Source of the DNA: Rotaria sp. Silwood1
Taxonomy: Eukaryota > Rotifera > Eurotatoria > Philodinida > Philodinidae
Length of the DNA: 64,000 nucleotides
Direction of reading: 5' to 3'
Assembly: GCA_905250075.1 (NCBI GenBank)
Contig: CAJNOP010000693.1
Span: 44,127-108,126 of the forward strand
How positions within the stretch are numbered: the first letter of the stretch is position 1; every line of letters starts with the position of its first letter. Positions 30,251 through 42,751 of this stretch are shown here, piece by piece. The notes below the pieces were generated by a model that searched no databases, was not told the origin of the DNA, and was given only the letters and a program-made list of their open reading frames with translations. A program made the position numbers and the translations under genes.

Positions 30251-32329
30251 GTGAAAAAAACATCCAAGCAAAATATTTCCAAATCAGCAATGAGTGCCGC
30301 TGCTACTGCAACATATTCAGCCATGGCCAGCGGACCAAAACAAGGTCGGCTTCAAAATTATTTGCTGATCTGGGTCGATGGCAACGTCGACGAAAAAAAA
30401 GAAGATTGTGCAAACACACTGGCCAAATTGCGCAGTGTCGTCAGAGAGGTGAATCTCTGTACGACGCCAGCGCAATGTATCAAATTTCTTAATGATATGG
30501 ATAACGAGAAGGCTTTCGTTATCTCGTCTGGAGCATTAGGACAGCAACTCGTTCCAGAAATTCATGACTTGCCACAAGTGGACGCAATTTACATCTTTTG
30601 TGGCAATAAAACAAGACACGAAGCATGGGCGAAAGACTGGGCAAAGATTGAAGGTGTTTTCACCTCAATCGAGCCCATTCTCAAATCATTGAAAAAGGTC
30701 GCCCACAACTGCGATCATGATACAATGCCGATGAGCTTCGTTCCGAAGCGAATGACGGCTGCAGCAGCAACGTCTAATGAAGAAAATCTCAACCAATTGG
30801 AACCGTCGTTTATGTATTCAGTACTATTCAAAGAAATTATATTGGAAATCAATGAAGACAATGCTAAGCCGCTAAACGATTTGGTTGTCTATTGTCGTAG
30901 CAAAGGTATTCCAGACAACGAATTAAAGGACTTTCAAAGGACATATCACCAGAAATCACCCGTCTGGTGGTATACATGTGAAATGTTTGTTTATGGCATG
31001 CTCAACTGCGCCTTACGATCATTGGACATGGAAGCCATGACAAAAATGGGCTTCTTCATTCGAAATCTTCATCAGCAATTAGAGCAACTGCACAAAGAAC
31101 AGTCAGGTACTTATATGAAAAAAATTATTGTTTATCGGGGTCAAGGGCTTAGCAAAGAAGACTTTCAGCGTCTAGTCGACACGAAAGGAGGACTGCTTTC
31201 GTTCAACAATTTTTTGTCGACTAGTACAGAAAAACAGGTTGCTATGGGATTTGTTCAACATACCATGCACAAGAATAAAGACATCGTGGGTGTCCTTTTC
31301 ATCATGACAATTGATCCAAGTAAAATTTCAGCTTCAACTACACCATTTGCCCTCATCGATGAATACAGTGCTATTGAAAGCGAAAAAGAAATTCTATTCT
31401 CAATGCACACTGTTTTTCGTGTCGATGATATCAAACAGGCAGTCAGCAACAGTCGCCTATGGGAAGTTCAATTAAGTCTCACAGGCGACAATGATCCACA
31501 ATTGGCTACTCTTACTCAACGCATAAAAGGGGAACTCTGTGGATCCACAGCATGGCATCGATTGGGTGACTTAATGATTGAAGTGGGTCATTTCAATCAA
31601 GCGGAAGAACTTTACAATGAACTACTGAAGAACTCGTGCAGTGATAGTGATAGAGCAGATATCTATCACCAGCTTGGACGACTGAAAAGCAGAAAAGGAC
31701 AATACAAAGAAGCAGTTTCATTTTATGAAATATCACTTGAAATCTATCGAAAAACTCTTCCGGAAGATCATTCTTCATTGGCTTCTACCTACAACAACAT
31801 CGGTCATGCATATGACAACATGGGTAACTACTCGAAAGCACTTGAATTTTACGACAAATCACTTAAAATAAGAGAAAAATCTCTGCCTCCGAATCATCCC
31901 AATTTGGCTACTTCCTACAACAACATCGGTGGAGTGTATAAAAACATGGGTAACTACTCGAAAGCACTTGAATTTTACGACAAATCACATAAAATCTACG
32001 AAAAATCTCTGCCTCCGAATCATCCCGATTTGGCTAGTTCCTACAACAACATCGGTTCGGTGTATGACAACATGGGTAACTACTCGAAAGCACTTGAATT
32101 TTACGACAAATCACTTAGAATAAGAGAAAAATCTCTGCCTCCGAATCATCCCAATTTGGCTAGTTCCTACAACAACATCGGCATGGCATATTCCGGAAAA
32201 GGTGACTACCCAAAAGCTCTTTCCTATCTAGAAAAGTCACTTGCAATCTGTCAAAAGTCACTTCCACCAACGCACCCTGATATTAAAGACACGATAGATA
32301 ACATTGACTCTGTGAAAAAGAAAATGTAA
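30251..32329 (+). CDS. NAD:arginine ADP-ribosyltransferase with C-terminal kinesin-light-chain-type TPRs
   Basis: A single 692-residue exon. Residues about 35-145 form an N-terminal domain (YLLIWVDGNVDEKKEDC .. SGALGQQLVPEIHDLPQVDA), of a type I associate with bdelloid ART proteins. Residues about 185-410 are the ART fold with the full R-S-EXE triad of arginine-specific enzymes: R296 in IVYRGQG, S323-T-S325 in FLSTST, and E378/E380 in ESEKEILF. From about 435 to the end are TPRs of 42 residues (LASSYNNIGSVYDNMGNYSK type). The protein is predicted to modify arginines on partners chosen by the TPRs; no signal peptide or membrane segment is seen, so it is probably cytosolic. Several ATGs are possible (30251, 30290, 30323). 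Third-position GC is clearly higher than in neighbouring genes. Confidence 0.88.
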   Translation: MKKTSKQNISKSAMSAAATATYSAMASGPKQGRLQNYLLIWVDGNVDEKKEDCANTLAKLRSVVREVNLCTTPAQCIKFLNDMDNEKAFVISSGALGQQLVPEIHDLPQVDAIYIFCGNKTRHEAWAKDWAKIEGVFTSIEPILKSLKKVAHNCDHDTMPMSFVPKRMTAAAATSNEENLNQLEPSFMYSVLFKEIILEINEDNAKPLNDLVVYCRSKGIPDNELKDFQRTYHQKSPVWWYTCEMFVYGMLNCALRSLDMEAMTKMGFFIRNLHQQLEQLHKEQSGTYMKKIIVYRGQGLSKEDFQRLVDTKGGLLSFNNFLSTSTEKQVAMGFVQHTMHKNKDIVGVLFIMTIDPSKISASTTPFALIDEYSAIESEKEILFSMHTVFRVDDIKQAVSNSRLWEVQLSLTGDNDPQLATLTQRIKGELCGSTAWHRLGDLMIEVGHFNQAEELYNELLKNSCSDSDRADIYHQLGRLKSRKGQYKEAVSFYEISLEIYRKTLPEDHSSLASTYNNIGHAYDNMGNYSKALEFYDKSLKIREKSLPPNHPNLATSYNNIGGVYKNMGNYSKALEFYDKSHKIYEKSLPPNHPDLASSYNNIGSVYDNMGNYSKALEFYDKSLRIREKSLPPNHPNLASSYNNIGMAYSGKGDYPKALSYLEKSLAICQKSLPPTHPDIKDTIDNIDSVKKKM
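31778..32281 (+). repeat. Four 126-bp tandem TPR-coding units
   Basis: Units start at 31778, 31904, 32030 and 32156. The first three share long identical stretches at DNA level (e.g. GGGTAACTACTCGAAAGCAC and GAAAAATCTCTGCCTCC), while the fourth is diverged. Such identity suggests recent duplication or gene conversion within the gene. Confidence 0.85.
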
Positions 32330-32394
32330 CTGTGTTGTTTTTTCTTTTCGCTTACTCAATAAATTGATTTTGATTGCTATTCACCTCACTTCCT

Positions 32395-32650
32395 GGATTT
32401 TCTCGGCTCATTTTCGCGGACACGCGCGCGCGACCAGGGAGACCCCCTGTAAGCCCGCAATGGGTACACGCAGAGCGGACCACGCCGGACTGGTAAGACA
32501 TGATCATAGGTGTGACGTACGTAAACGGCGACAGGGACCTACGAACAGACGGTCTTCCCGAGTACTCCACTGCTTTCTCCAACATAGGCACAAGAGATCT
32601 CCCTGGGTCAGATTACGAAGCCATCTGACGGGCTGTGATATAAGTTAATA
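32395..32650. other. GC- and CpG-rich island of unknown nature
   Basis: About 250 bp are markedly richer in GC and CpG than anything around them (GACACGCGCGCGCGACC, CGGACCACGCCGGACTGG). A short inverted pair is present (GACCAGGGAGACC near 32430 with GATCTCCCTGGGTC near 32600), and the block ends in a CTACTACTAC tail. Open frames exist on both strands but none is convincing. Candidates are a SINE-like or foreign insertion, or an uncharacterised structured RNA. Confidence 0.45.
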
Positions 32651-35404
32651 CCTCACTCTACTACTACAACAAAGAAAAACAAAAAATATTCCATCTGGAA
32701 TAGATTTCATGTCTACCTTATCAAAAAAATAACTTGAAAAGTTCTATTGGCCATTAGAACTTTTCAATTTATTTATATTTATTCGCATCTCAATAAGCAA
32801 AAAAAAGAGACTAAATTTAGTTAGTAACTGTCTTATCTCTCTATTCTCCTTCTATATAAAAAAAACTATAGCAACATACCCGATTTGAAATTGAAATATA
32901 TAAAACATTACGTAAGTTAATAATACATGTTAACATTCAAATTTGGAACATTGTAAATAATGATACGGTACCGTATGATTGTATAAATTTCATTATCATA
33001 ATTATGTTTCAATAGAATGATTTCATACAAGAAAATCATTCCTTATATATGTTTGAGACATGAACTTTTAGTCAATGACGTTACAGTGTTATTTTTTTTC
33101 TCCACCAATTAAAAGATTGATAATCGAAAAGAAAACCATTCATTCTCATGAACTCAATAATTGATGAAATGATCATTGTCATCTTTGTTTTCGTCGACGA
33201 TCAATTCATCATATATGTACTTATTCTCTTTACACTATAGACCAGCACTCAAGTAGATGATTGACAAATCATCTATTTCAAAATACAACATAATACAATG
33301 TTATCATTATTGAAAAACAGTTTTTTATTTAAAATATTCTACTTTGAATAAAAATTGATCTACAACATTTAAACAATTTGTTCGTATTCAATCAACAGTA
33401 AGAAAGAAAAAGAATCATTGATGAACTAGATGATTCTAGTTTTTCGTGTCTAAACAAGGACAAATAAGAAAGTTAAAATGAAAAAAAAAGAGAATAGAAA
33501 TAATATATTCATAAGACTTTTATATAATAATCGAATAGAACGGAATTATTTTATTTTATTTTATTTTTTTATTAAATCATCTAGTAAATTATATTAAAAT
33601 TAATTTAATTTCTACAATACTAGAGCTTTCAACAGATAGTAACAAAATTATATTGAGTTTACTACAATCTGTTAAATGATTTACTACAAGATAAAATAAA
33701 ATTGTTTCATTTTATTCTATCATGAAAAAAAAGAATCGAACATATAAATTTGTAATAATCAATACAATATATTTAAGATTTGAACATATTCGACTTGTAA
33801 ATCCATTTTTCATTTTTGTCGAAAAAATTCTGTTATGTTATATTGACTTCCAGATGTTGTAAGACTAATATCAAGTTGATCAAGATTCTTTATTGATTTC
33901 ACTCAAAGAATATCAAATGAAATTCACACGTAAAGTGTAAACAAATCTCATAGGTTTAACTTTATCGTATATCCTCTATTTTTTCTACATAAAAATTTGT
34001 CGATAAAATATGAAAATAAATTCATAATTTCAAACATTCAAGTTATGTTGATAAATTACTAAAAACACCAAATATCTCTGTTCAATAAGGAAACAATAGT
34101 TGTGTGAATTGATTAATTCGCTACACTCTAGTTTTTGTTACGGTAATTTATTCACGCTAGTGATCATTGGAAAAATAAAGACTTGACAAAAAAATGTTGC
34201 TGTAGGTTTTCTTTAAATTTGATATGGTTTGGCCAAGAAACGTCTCATTTGATAGAGAATTACTTGCTCAGATATTACACGTAGTGAGAGCAAATTTTAT
34301 ACCGCTGATTTATAGATGCTTTTTGAAACTTTCAAATAATATTGATATTAATCGTCGTGATGATCGTCATTCTATACATCTCTATCGTGTATCTCTGCTA
34401 TGGATATGAAAACATTTTATTAAAAAAAAGTAACTTTTTATTTATCAATAATTTATAATTATCACTCAAATTAACAAGAAAAAGAGTAACACATTAAGGT
34501 TTAGATGTTCTTATTATATCTTAAGAGCAAAAATTGAAAATAGTTATATGAATCGATATCGATGTTAAATCGATTGAAATAAAGTTAAAAACCAAGAGAA
34601 GTGATGATGAATTCGAATTTTATGTTTAGAGTATTGTACGCATAGGTTTTCTCTTCATATCCTCATTCACACCTTTTCACTACCATGTCTGAAAATGATT
34701 TCATTCCAATTATCCAAATGATTAATTCATTAATCGACATTGACAGCTTTGAACCAGATTTTACAGTCAAGTGAAACTCGAATACCATCTAGTCAATTAT
34801 AAATGTTTTATGCAAAATAAATTGATTTTCTACATTCTTCTGTAAAAAATTAATTTAACAAATTTTGAATGATATAAAAGAAACAATTGTTCGATTTAAA
34901 CATTGAAAGTAGTAAGTTAACTATACATATACACACACTTGTTTAAACCAGGTATTCATATTAGGTTTTTTAACATTTTGAAGTACCAAAAAATAGTTAA
35001 TCTTAGTCAACGTTTAAATGTCGATTCATTCGAAAAAGATAAGTCTAAAAATCTTAGCCAGTAATTCTTCAATTGAAACTGAACTCAAATTAGCTTCAAT
35101 CTGCTGGCCTCATATTTATTGTATTTTTTTCTTGTAATTTGAATGACATTTAATTAAGAGATATTACCATTTGGTTTCATTTATTTATTTATCTAAAAAA
35201 AACTCAAATAATTACTGGAACATCTAAATTTTTGAGAAATTTCAAGTATAACAACGAAGTTTTTTTTTTTAATCCAAAAAATCTATTCATTAAGACAATC
35301 AATACGTATTATCTTCAATATGTTGAACAAATAGTGCACGTTGAATTTTCTTTTCCAATTTATTATATCGTTTGAAAAAATAAAAAATAAAGATATGATA
35401 AAGA
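32651..35404. other. Gene-poor AT-rich region
   Basis: Only short coding-like scraps, e.g. 34224-34409 (+) and a 28-codon frame MSENDFIPIIQMINSLIDID at about 34686 (+). No complete gene or defined repeat is seen. Confidence 0.4.
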
Positions 35405-35630
35405 CTAAATTGCTTTCGATTTTTTTTCACACAATTGTTTTCTCTTTGAAGTATCTAAAGTAACTGTTTGATCAGTTGTTTTACTTAATGCAAGTTTAAT
35501 TTCATCATACCATTCAAAACAAGAATTCGATAGTACTGCTTGATTATTATCATTTTGAGCAGCAGTTATCGGACAAACTTGATGCCAATAGTTTAAGGCT
35601 TGTTATACGTCGGGATCTCAAAGAATTCAA
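35405..35630 (-). pseudogene. C-terminal fragment of an unidentified gene
   Basis: The minus strand reads DPDV, a stop, then QALNYWHQVCPITAAQND .. SCFEWYDEIKLALSK .. KSKAI and a terminal stop at 35405-35407. The sequence is coding-like but has an in-frame stop and no upstream continuation. Family unknown. Confidence 0.4.
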
Positions 35631-37689
35631 GTAACATTTCTATACTAGAAATTATACACTTATTCGTGCATTTATCAATCAAAATTTAACTTTCAATTGA
35701 CGAAATCATAGATAGCCAGTCAAAACTTTTCTGATGTAAATATTTGTTTCAGACTAGAATTTCAACCAGTTATGAGGCTTGCAGTATTGGCATCAAGTTT
35801 CATCAATGGCTTCTATTCAGCAATAGCTATTGATCTCTAATTTATGGAAAAATCTTCTAGACTAGGAAAAATTCTTCAAACGAAATTTCAGAAAAAACGG
35901 TTGAAATCTGTTTGAATTAGAGTTCATTTAACCTATAGGCACTGATATGCTTTTGGTAAATGATTCTCATTTACAGTAGAGACTAGATATCCAGCTAAAG
36001 AAGCAAAATGCTTGAATGATAGAGATTTATTAAATAATTCAAAAAAAAGAAGAAAAACCCACAATAAATTTGTACGTTTCTGTGGTATATTTCAAATCAT
36101 TGATTTTATTTCTTTTCCCTTTTATTCATATTTGTTGGTACTATATAATTTATATAAAAGATAACATAAATAATAATAATAAAATAATGCAAATAAATCA
36201 TATCATACGTAAAATCTTTTCCTCAATCAATACACAAATGTGTTATAGTACTCCTCGACATATACTTGTTATATCTTTATCTACTTGATTTTTTCGACTG
36301 CTTCATCACAACTTTCACGATGAAAAATAATCATTATAATGCTATTTTCTTTTTGTTTAAAAGAAATTAAATTCTTGAGTCAGAAGCATAACTCTGATAA
36401 TGTTATTGTTAGTACTTATTATGATGAAAACATATTCTGCTCTTGAATGACCTATGATTAATCAAAGAATCCTTGTAATCAAAAAATAAAATCATTTATA
36501 TCTGTTTTTTTTCTAATGTAATGCAAACAATAGTTGATAGACCAAGAAAGTTAGTTGGATCTTATTCTAAATAAATAAAAATTGTGTAGAATCAATAATA
36601 TCAATCACTCAGAAATTCTTGGATATCAAAAAATGACTGTAAGAATGAGAAAGATAGATATGTAACACATAGCATTATCTTTTGTGGAAATGAACTGAAA
36701 GAGGAAACTCATCCATCTAATAAGTTGCTTTTACAGTGTTTTTTAAATGAATGTCATGTAGAATCCTACAATTCGATCCGACCCTTAGGGGGGTGTGGAT
36801 TGAACTATGAAAAGTGTCAGATTCATTTTCCTAAGATAGGCTACCGCTCTCTAGCTGTATATTTTTCAGGATTGATTTTCAAATCAATATGTAAAAAAGC
36901 TATCGGTATATGTTATCTATATAATACCGTAGGTATGGATTGAACAATTCTGAACAATTTCAGTATTAACGTAAACTGTAAAACTCCAGCTGCTGTTATA
37001 CCGAATGATACTAAGCAATTATAATAACGTTATTTTATTTTGTCATCAAAAACTTGAAAAATATGAACCAATAACATTCGATTCAATAGAGATGAGATAA
37101 AAGTCGATTGTTATGCTCTTCTGGTAGGCATGTTCTTTGCAAACAATATAGACTTGAATAATTGCTATGCTTTCCAACTTTCGTAGCAGCACTTTTGAAT
37201 CATGTAATAGAACTATTGTCATAAAGGTCTGTCCTAATGCAAAGTTTCAATTCGAAATTCGAAAATCAGTTTTTCTGTAGCATGACATTCATTTAATAAA
37301 GCCTAGAATAAAAGTGCAGTCTCTCTACAGCAATAAGAAGATACGAGTATGAACTTATTTCGGTCTACACAATGCACATAGTTTCGATTCAAAAGTAATT
37401 TATCACTTCGAGAACTTCTTTCGTGAGGCTTGCTTAAGGTCACTACTAACTATCATGTCTGTAAACAATACATTCAAGAAAAAAACGTTAGAACAGATTG
37501 TATCTGTCCTTTTGATCAATCTGAATAGTTACGACAAATAGAAGAGAAGATCACTTGACAGGTATAAGACACAAAACTTTTGTCTGTATCCGAATGCTTA
37601 TATTAAACCGAACTAGAATTTCAGACCGACGTTATAAAATACCTCAATATTATATGACGGTTGTATTGAAATAGAATCGAAAAAATTTT
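35631..37689. other. Gene-poor AT-rich region
   Basis: No supported gene, RNA or repeat. The frames at 36070-36288 and 36725-36943 look non-coding. Confidence 0.4.
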
Positions 37690-40160
37690 CTAAATGTTAA
37701 ATTTAGCGATCTTGTTGAATACACATTATATAATGATATAAATCGAGAAATTATTTCAACAGTTGTTCATCTATTTGAAATCACTATTCATGTACATTAT
37801 ATCTATTGCACTGATTGATCTCTTCGTAAATTGTTTAATGAAAATCATTTTGTAAAAATAAAACATGTTTCCTCTCTTTCAATGGGTATTTATCGTGCTG
37901 AAAAATATACTAGCACTGATATGTTTGAAATGCAAAATGATCTTCCGTACTGTCCAATGTGTATTCATGTTGCCTCTAATCAACGCCAAAACTGCCCCTA
38001 GTCACCATGTAATATAAATAATAGTGGTTGTAGTTATATATGTAAAACATCAGCTGGCAATCAAGTTGAATATGTTTGTCCAAGTGGACAACAATTAAAA
38101 TTGGCTAATGATCGACGAATGTGTGTTTGTAAGTAAAATAGGAGACAAGAAAAAAGAAAGCCAACAAAGAAAAAAGTATTCTTTTATTTATTTTTAGCAC
38201 TATTATCATCATGTACTTCAGTTAATTTTACTTGTCGCAATGGTCAATACCTTTCAAGACGAAAAGTTTGTGATCGTCAATGAGATTGCTGAGAATGCAT
38301 TTCTTTATCATTGCTTTACTTAATCCTTCAAATATATAATGAGGAAATGGTTCATATACTATAACGAGAAGTTATTGATGTACGGTCTCTGATCGTATAT
38401 CAACAATTTCCGTGATAGTCTCGTATTTCAGAAGAAAGAAGATGAATTTCCTTTTTGAAAATTTTTGTTTAAAATAGATTGTAATGATGATAATGCAAAT
38501 GATAAAGTCGGTTGTTCATCTCATATTTACAACGGAATAAGTAGTAAGAAATGTGCACATAATAATATTTCTATTCATAGAACTTATTTATGTGGTATGT
38601 AAAACACGACGAAAATGAATTTTATTGTAATTACGTTTCTTTCATTTTTAATCGACTTCCGCTGCGAGATATGATACCACCAACGACAAAAGTCTTGAGA
38701 ATCGTATTTTTGATGTAACTTTTGATAGAGATAAGACAGAGAGTTGCAATTTTCACCGTTGGAAAGAGGAGATGAAGACGCATCGAACCATATATGACAG
38801 ATTTTTCTAATATGTTTTCTGTCGCTTTTCAAATCAATTTTCTTAAAAAAGGTAGCAGAAAAATCGCTTTTATCAAAAAGAAAACAGGACAAAACTGATT
38901 TTTTTTTCGCAGGAATTGCTGGAAAATCGGTTTAGCGTTTCGAGTAGAATACCTATAACTCCTGAACGATTGAAGCTAAACATCTGAGCGTTGTGCAGTT
39001 TTATAGAACTTCAATTGGCGGTTTCAATGCACACCAGATGATTAAAAATTCACCGTAGTCTCCTATCGAATACGTTGTTTTTCTTAAAGCTGAATTGAAA
39101 AACCTTAACAGAACCAGGTCAAAAAGTCTGTAACGTACACTTCCATGCATTTTCATCTCCTCTTTCCAACGGTGAAAACCGCAACTCTCTGTCTTATCTC
39201 TATCAAAAGTTGCACCGAAAATACGATTCTCAAGACTTTTGTCGTTGGTAGATAGATGATGATAATGATTGTGGTGATGAAAGTCCGACTTTTTTGTCAT
39301 AGTATTCAATGCAATATAAGCAAATTGATATGAAAATTTTATTTGTATAAATTTATTTATTTTACACCTAGCGAAATTTCGATGTAGAAATCGTCGCGCT
39401 ATACCATATTCTTGGGTATATGATGGTCAACGAGATTGGTATCAATGGTACTGATGAACCAGCTGACTGTCTTTCATCAAATCGAGCATGTCCAACTGGT
39501 CTTTGGGAATGTGATAATGATCTTTAGTGTACCAAGTTTTTATGCTTGTGGTAACTATTATTCTATTAAAATGATTCTATAATGTAATATATTTATTTAT
39601 TTAACATTCGAATCATGACAATGATTGTGATTTGTTTATTTTATCTTCTATTTAAGGAGATGGATTATATGAAGTTGCTTGATGTGGTAAGAATTATTTC
39701 ATTTTTACTTCATTGTATTTTTTATTTTTACGAAGCATCACCATATGGAAAAATTGTACTAATATAGAATATCAATGTGAAAACAGCCGATGTGTAATAA
39801 AATCAGCAGCATGCAATGAATAATACATAATAGTTAATAGATTTTATTTTTTCTTTAGTAATGATTGTAATGATAATTAAGATGAAAAACGATCATTCTG
39901 TCAAGCACAAAAATGTCCATCGGACATACTTTCAATGTCGAAATAAAAAATGTATACGATATGAAGTTGTTTGTAATGGTGTAAGATATTGTACTGATGG
40001 AAGTGATGAAGCACCTAGTTGTGGTAAGAATTTCAAAAAAAAAAATCTTGATAATTTCCAGTGGTGATGACATGCTTGTCTTAATTCATTAACTTCTTTT
40101 CGATATAAATGTTGTACGGGTTATAAATTAGCATCAAATCAGAAAAATTGTGGGAATAAG
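37690..40160 (+). pseudogene. LDL-receptor-related protein (LRP-like) pseudogene
   Basis: Order of remnants: end of a YWTD-type propeller (IYCTD .. GIYRAEKYTSTDMFEMQNDLPYC, about 37690-37960); an EGF-like module (NNSGCSYICKTSAGNQ .. CPSGQQLKLANDRRMCV, about 38000-38130); LDLa modules (FTCRNGQYLSRRKVCDRQ, about 38215; a split one around 38650/39255; FRCRNRRAIPYSWVYDGQRD, about 39370; YQCENSRCVIKSAACNE, about 39765); an intact-looking LDLa FQCRNKKCIRYEVVCNG..DGSDE (39930-40020); and an EGF-like CCTGYKLASNQKNC. Stops and frameshifts occur in most exons (e.g. after CP at about 37999, after DRQ at about 38281, in the 39450 region), and a foldback element interrupts one exon. It would have been a multi-ligand endocytic receptor ectodomain. 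Confidence 0.75.
38679..39249. mobile_element. Foldback MITE inserted in the LRP pseudogene
   Basis: Arms of about 100 bp (38679-38775 and 39150-39249) are inverted copies: ACCAACGACAAAAGTCTTG at the left end and its complement at the right, with CAACTTTTGATAGAGATAAG and CACCGTTGGAAAGAGGAGATG shared. The segment right of the element resumes with an LDLa end (DDNDCGDES), so the insertion lies within a former exon. The minus-strand frames at 38584-38892 and 39001-39309 are its two arms. Confidence 0.8.
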
Positions 40161-42751
40161 ATATTTATATACCTAGAATCTTTCGATTTAAAAACAATAT
40201 TTTCAATACTTTATCATGAGAGCAGTTAGGATTGTTTTACTAAATTTTCGACCCAGCTTTTGCATACATATCGGAAAACACACAATGCTTTACTTTGTCC
40301 GAATATTCAATTTTCAAGTTAACTTGATATTTGCATGGTGCCTGTGTCAACGATTATTTTTTGGAAATCCAACATCTCAACAAAAGAACACGCGTTTCGA
40401 CGGTGTGGGTGTGGGTGTGGGTATAGACCTGTTTTCATGTTCCGCACTCAAGCCTACACCCTCATTCTTCCATTTGAAGCAATGCTTTTGCATATGTATA
40501 GTTTGGATAGAAAAGAGTTACTGGCTATCAATATTGACGAGAACAACATAGTATTGGTACTCTTTTTCTTTCGATATGAATAAATAATTATCATTTGAGG
40601 ATGAATGAGTGTGGATGAAATCTATTTTGATTGATTATCATGATGACTGGAAGATTATTTTTTAGATTTGTTGTAAACTTGAAAAGATTATGACTAGTTC
40701 ATCTTCGATAGTTTTTTTCGACCTTCACGAAGCTCTTCAAAAAGTAGACATCATGGACAAAAAAATATTTTATCATGAAATAAATAGCTTTGATCAAAAT
40801 TCTTACATTATAAAGGCAACTGAAGAATGATACTGTATATAATAAAAATTATAGGCTCGTGTTTAGACTATCAGTCTATAACATCCTATATAGTCTCTAG
40901 TATATTGAAAAAAAAGATTTTAAATCAATCTATTGATCTGTATAGTTTTCGTTTGGCAATACAATCACAGCATATCGTTCTTTTCATTCTTTCAAAAATA
41001 TCTAACTACTCATTTTACAAAGCGTAATATTAACCTAGTTTTATTGTTCAATATATCATTAGCAAGAACGATAGAAATTTTATGCTAAAAAATACTGTCT
41101 TATGTACACACTGAAGAAGGTAAAAGTAATCCAATGGAATACTAGGTTTGGTTTGGTAAATTATTGTTTAATAAAAAGGCTTAATATATACTAATCAATT
41201 TTGATTTCAAACAGTTATAAGAGTGTCTTATAAAAAAAAAAAAGATTCTCTTCAAATCTATTACCTTCTTTGATGCGTGAATAAAACAGTACAACTTTTG
41301 ATGAGTAAAAGAAGAAAATTCGCAAAAGCCTTCATAAATGTGGTGCACTGTTGCAAGATGGAGGTCAAATCGTCAAAATTACCGTTTCGCGAAACTTACT
41401 GAAGTCATATAGATCAATTCTACACGTGGAGAAAAGTATGTACCTAAGTCGAATCGGAATACTCACTGAAAAAAGAAATAGATGTTTGTATCTTTTATAA
41501 ACACTTATAAAATTCACTGTTATATAGAAAAACGACTAGACGGGCTTTTGTAAATGTATGTCTGAGTTTTCTGTTCATCAATGACAAATGTATGAATTTA
41601 GAGTGTATAATACAATCATTTCTCGATATGTTAGAATTTTATTCTATAACAAAAGCAATGTGATAATCTATCCTATTTCTACTATATCGCCTTGAGAAGA
41701 GTTATGCATTGCCTTTAATTAGCTTGACTATAAAAAAATACCCTATTAAAGGTTTGTTGAGCATTTATCTATTCTTCGAAATCTATAAACAAAAAACATC
41801 ATTGAACTCGAAAGGAAGAAGCTGAAGAGGTTCCCACGAATTATTAAAAAGAAAAAAAAAACATATCACTTCTGTATTAAGCTTATAAATGTTCTATGAA
41901 ATGTCTTAGATTAGACTCACTAGAGACATATAAAAAATTTAATTAAATATGTTTATACATTTTGTTTTTACTAAAGTTTGTTTTCAAAAATATTACAACG
42001 ATGAGAAAAGAAAAATATTTGTATGTCTATCAGATAGATGTATTTATTTCATTACAGATTTAATAATTTTAAAAGAGGATTAAATCAAATCCCTGTCATA
42101 AACAAATAATAATATTATATTATATATAGATCATATTTTTTTTCTAAATTCATACCATATCACCTGTAGAAAATTTCTTTTTTCTGATGATCTAATATTT
42201 CGCACCCATGCTGTGTATATTTCGTGTATATTCGCACCTTGTCAGTCATCATTGTAAAAAACAAAATGTGTCAATATTGTTCACTTCTCTATCATATCAA
42301 TAGCATAACAGAAATAATTCAATGAATTATTCCTATTGACTTATAATAGAGTGTTAATGTATAAGTAAAATTCAATTGAAAAAGAAAGAGATAGATAGGT
42401 AACATACGTATAATGTATGCGACTTAATGTATTCGTTTAGGTCAATTGACAACGAAGAAGAGAAAGAACAGAAAACGCGATAGCAATCATCACTTTTTTT
42501 TTTTTTTTCATCAACCGACTTGATTGGTGTATGTGTGTGTGTGTATGTCTGCGTGAGTCCTGCTGAGAGTGATAGAAAAAAAAAGAGATTGCACCAGCCG
42601 GTCTATGAATACACTCATAAGAAAAAGAGAGCGAGAGAGAGAGAGCAAAAAAAAAAAAAAGAAAAAGAAATTATTATTGAATAAGACATATGAAACACAA
42701 TACACACACATATTTAGTTATATTTATATATATATATATAAACACATATAT
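40161..42751. other. Gene-poor region with a telomere-like tract
   Basis: No gene is supported. GGTGTGGGTGTGGGTGTGGG lies at 40402-40421, followed about 35 bp later by CTACACCCTC. The segment 42490-42750 before the forkhead gene is low-complexity (T runs, TG and GA microsatellites, TA repeats) and should contain the 3' untranslated region of that gene. Confidence 0.45.

Noticed and set aside
31255-31778. Minus-strand frames opposite the ART-TPR gene
   Set aside because: Shadow frames of a well-supported coding exon.
32352-32648. Open frames of 79 (-) and 94 (+) residues in the GC-rich island
   Set aside because: Frames on both strands are expected in GC-rich DNA with few stops; no homologous motif, start context or splice support.
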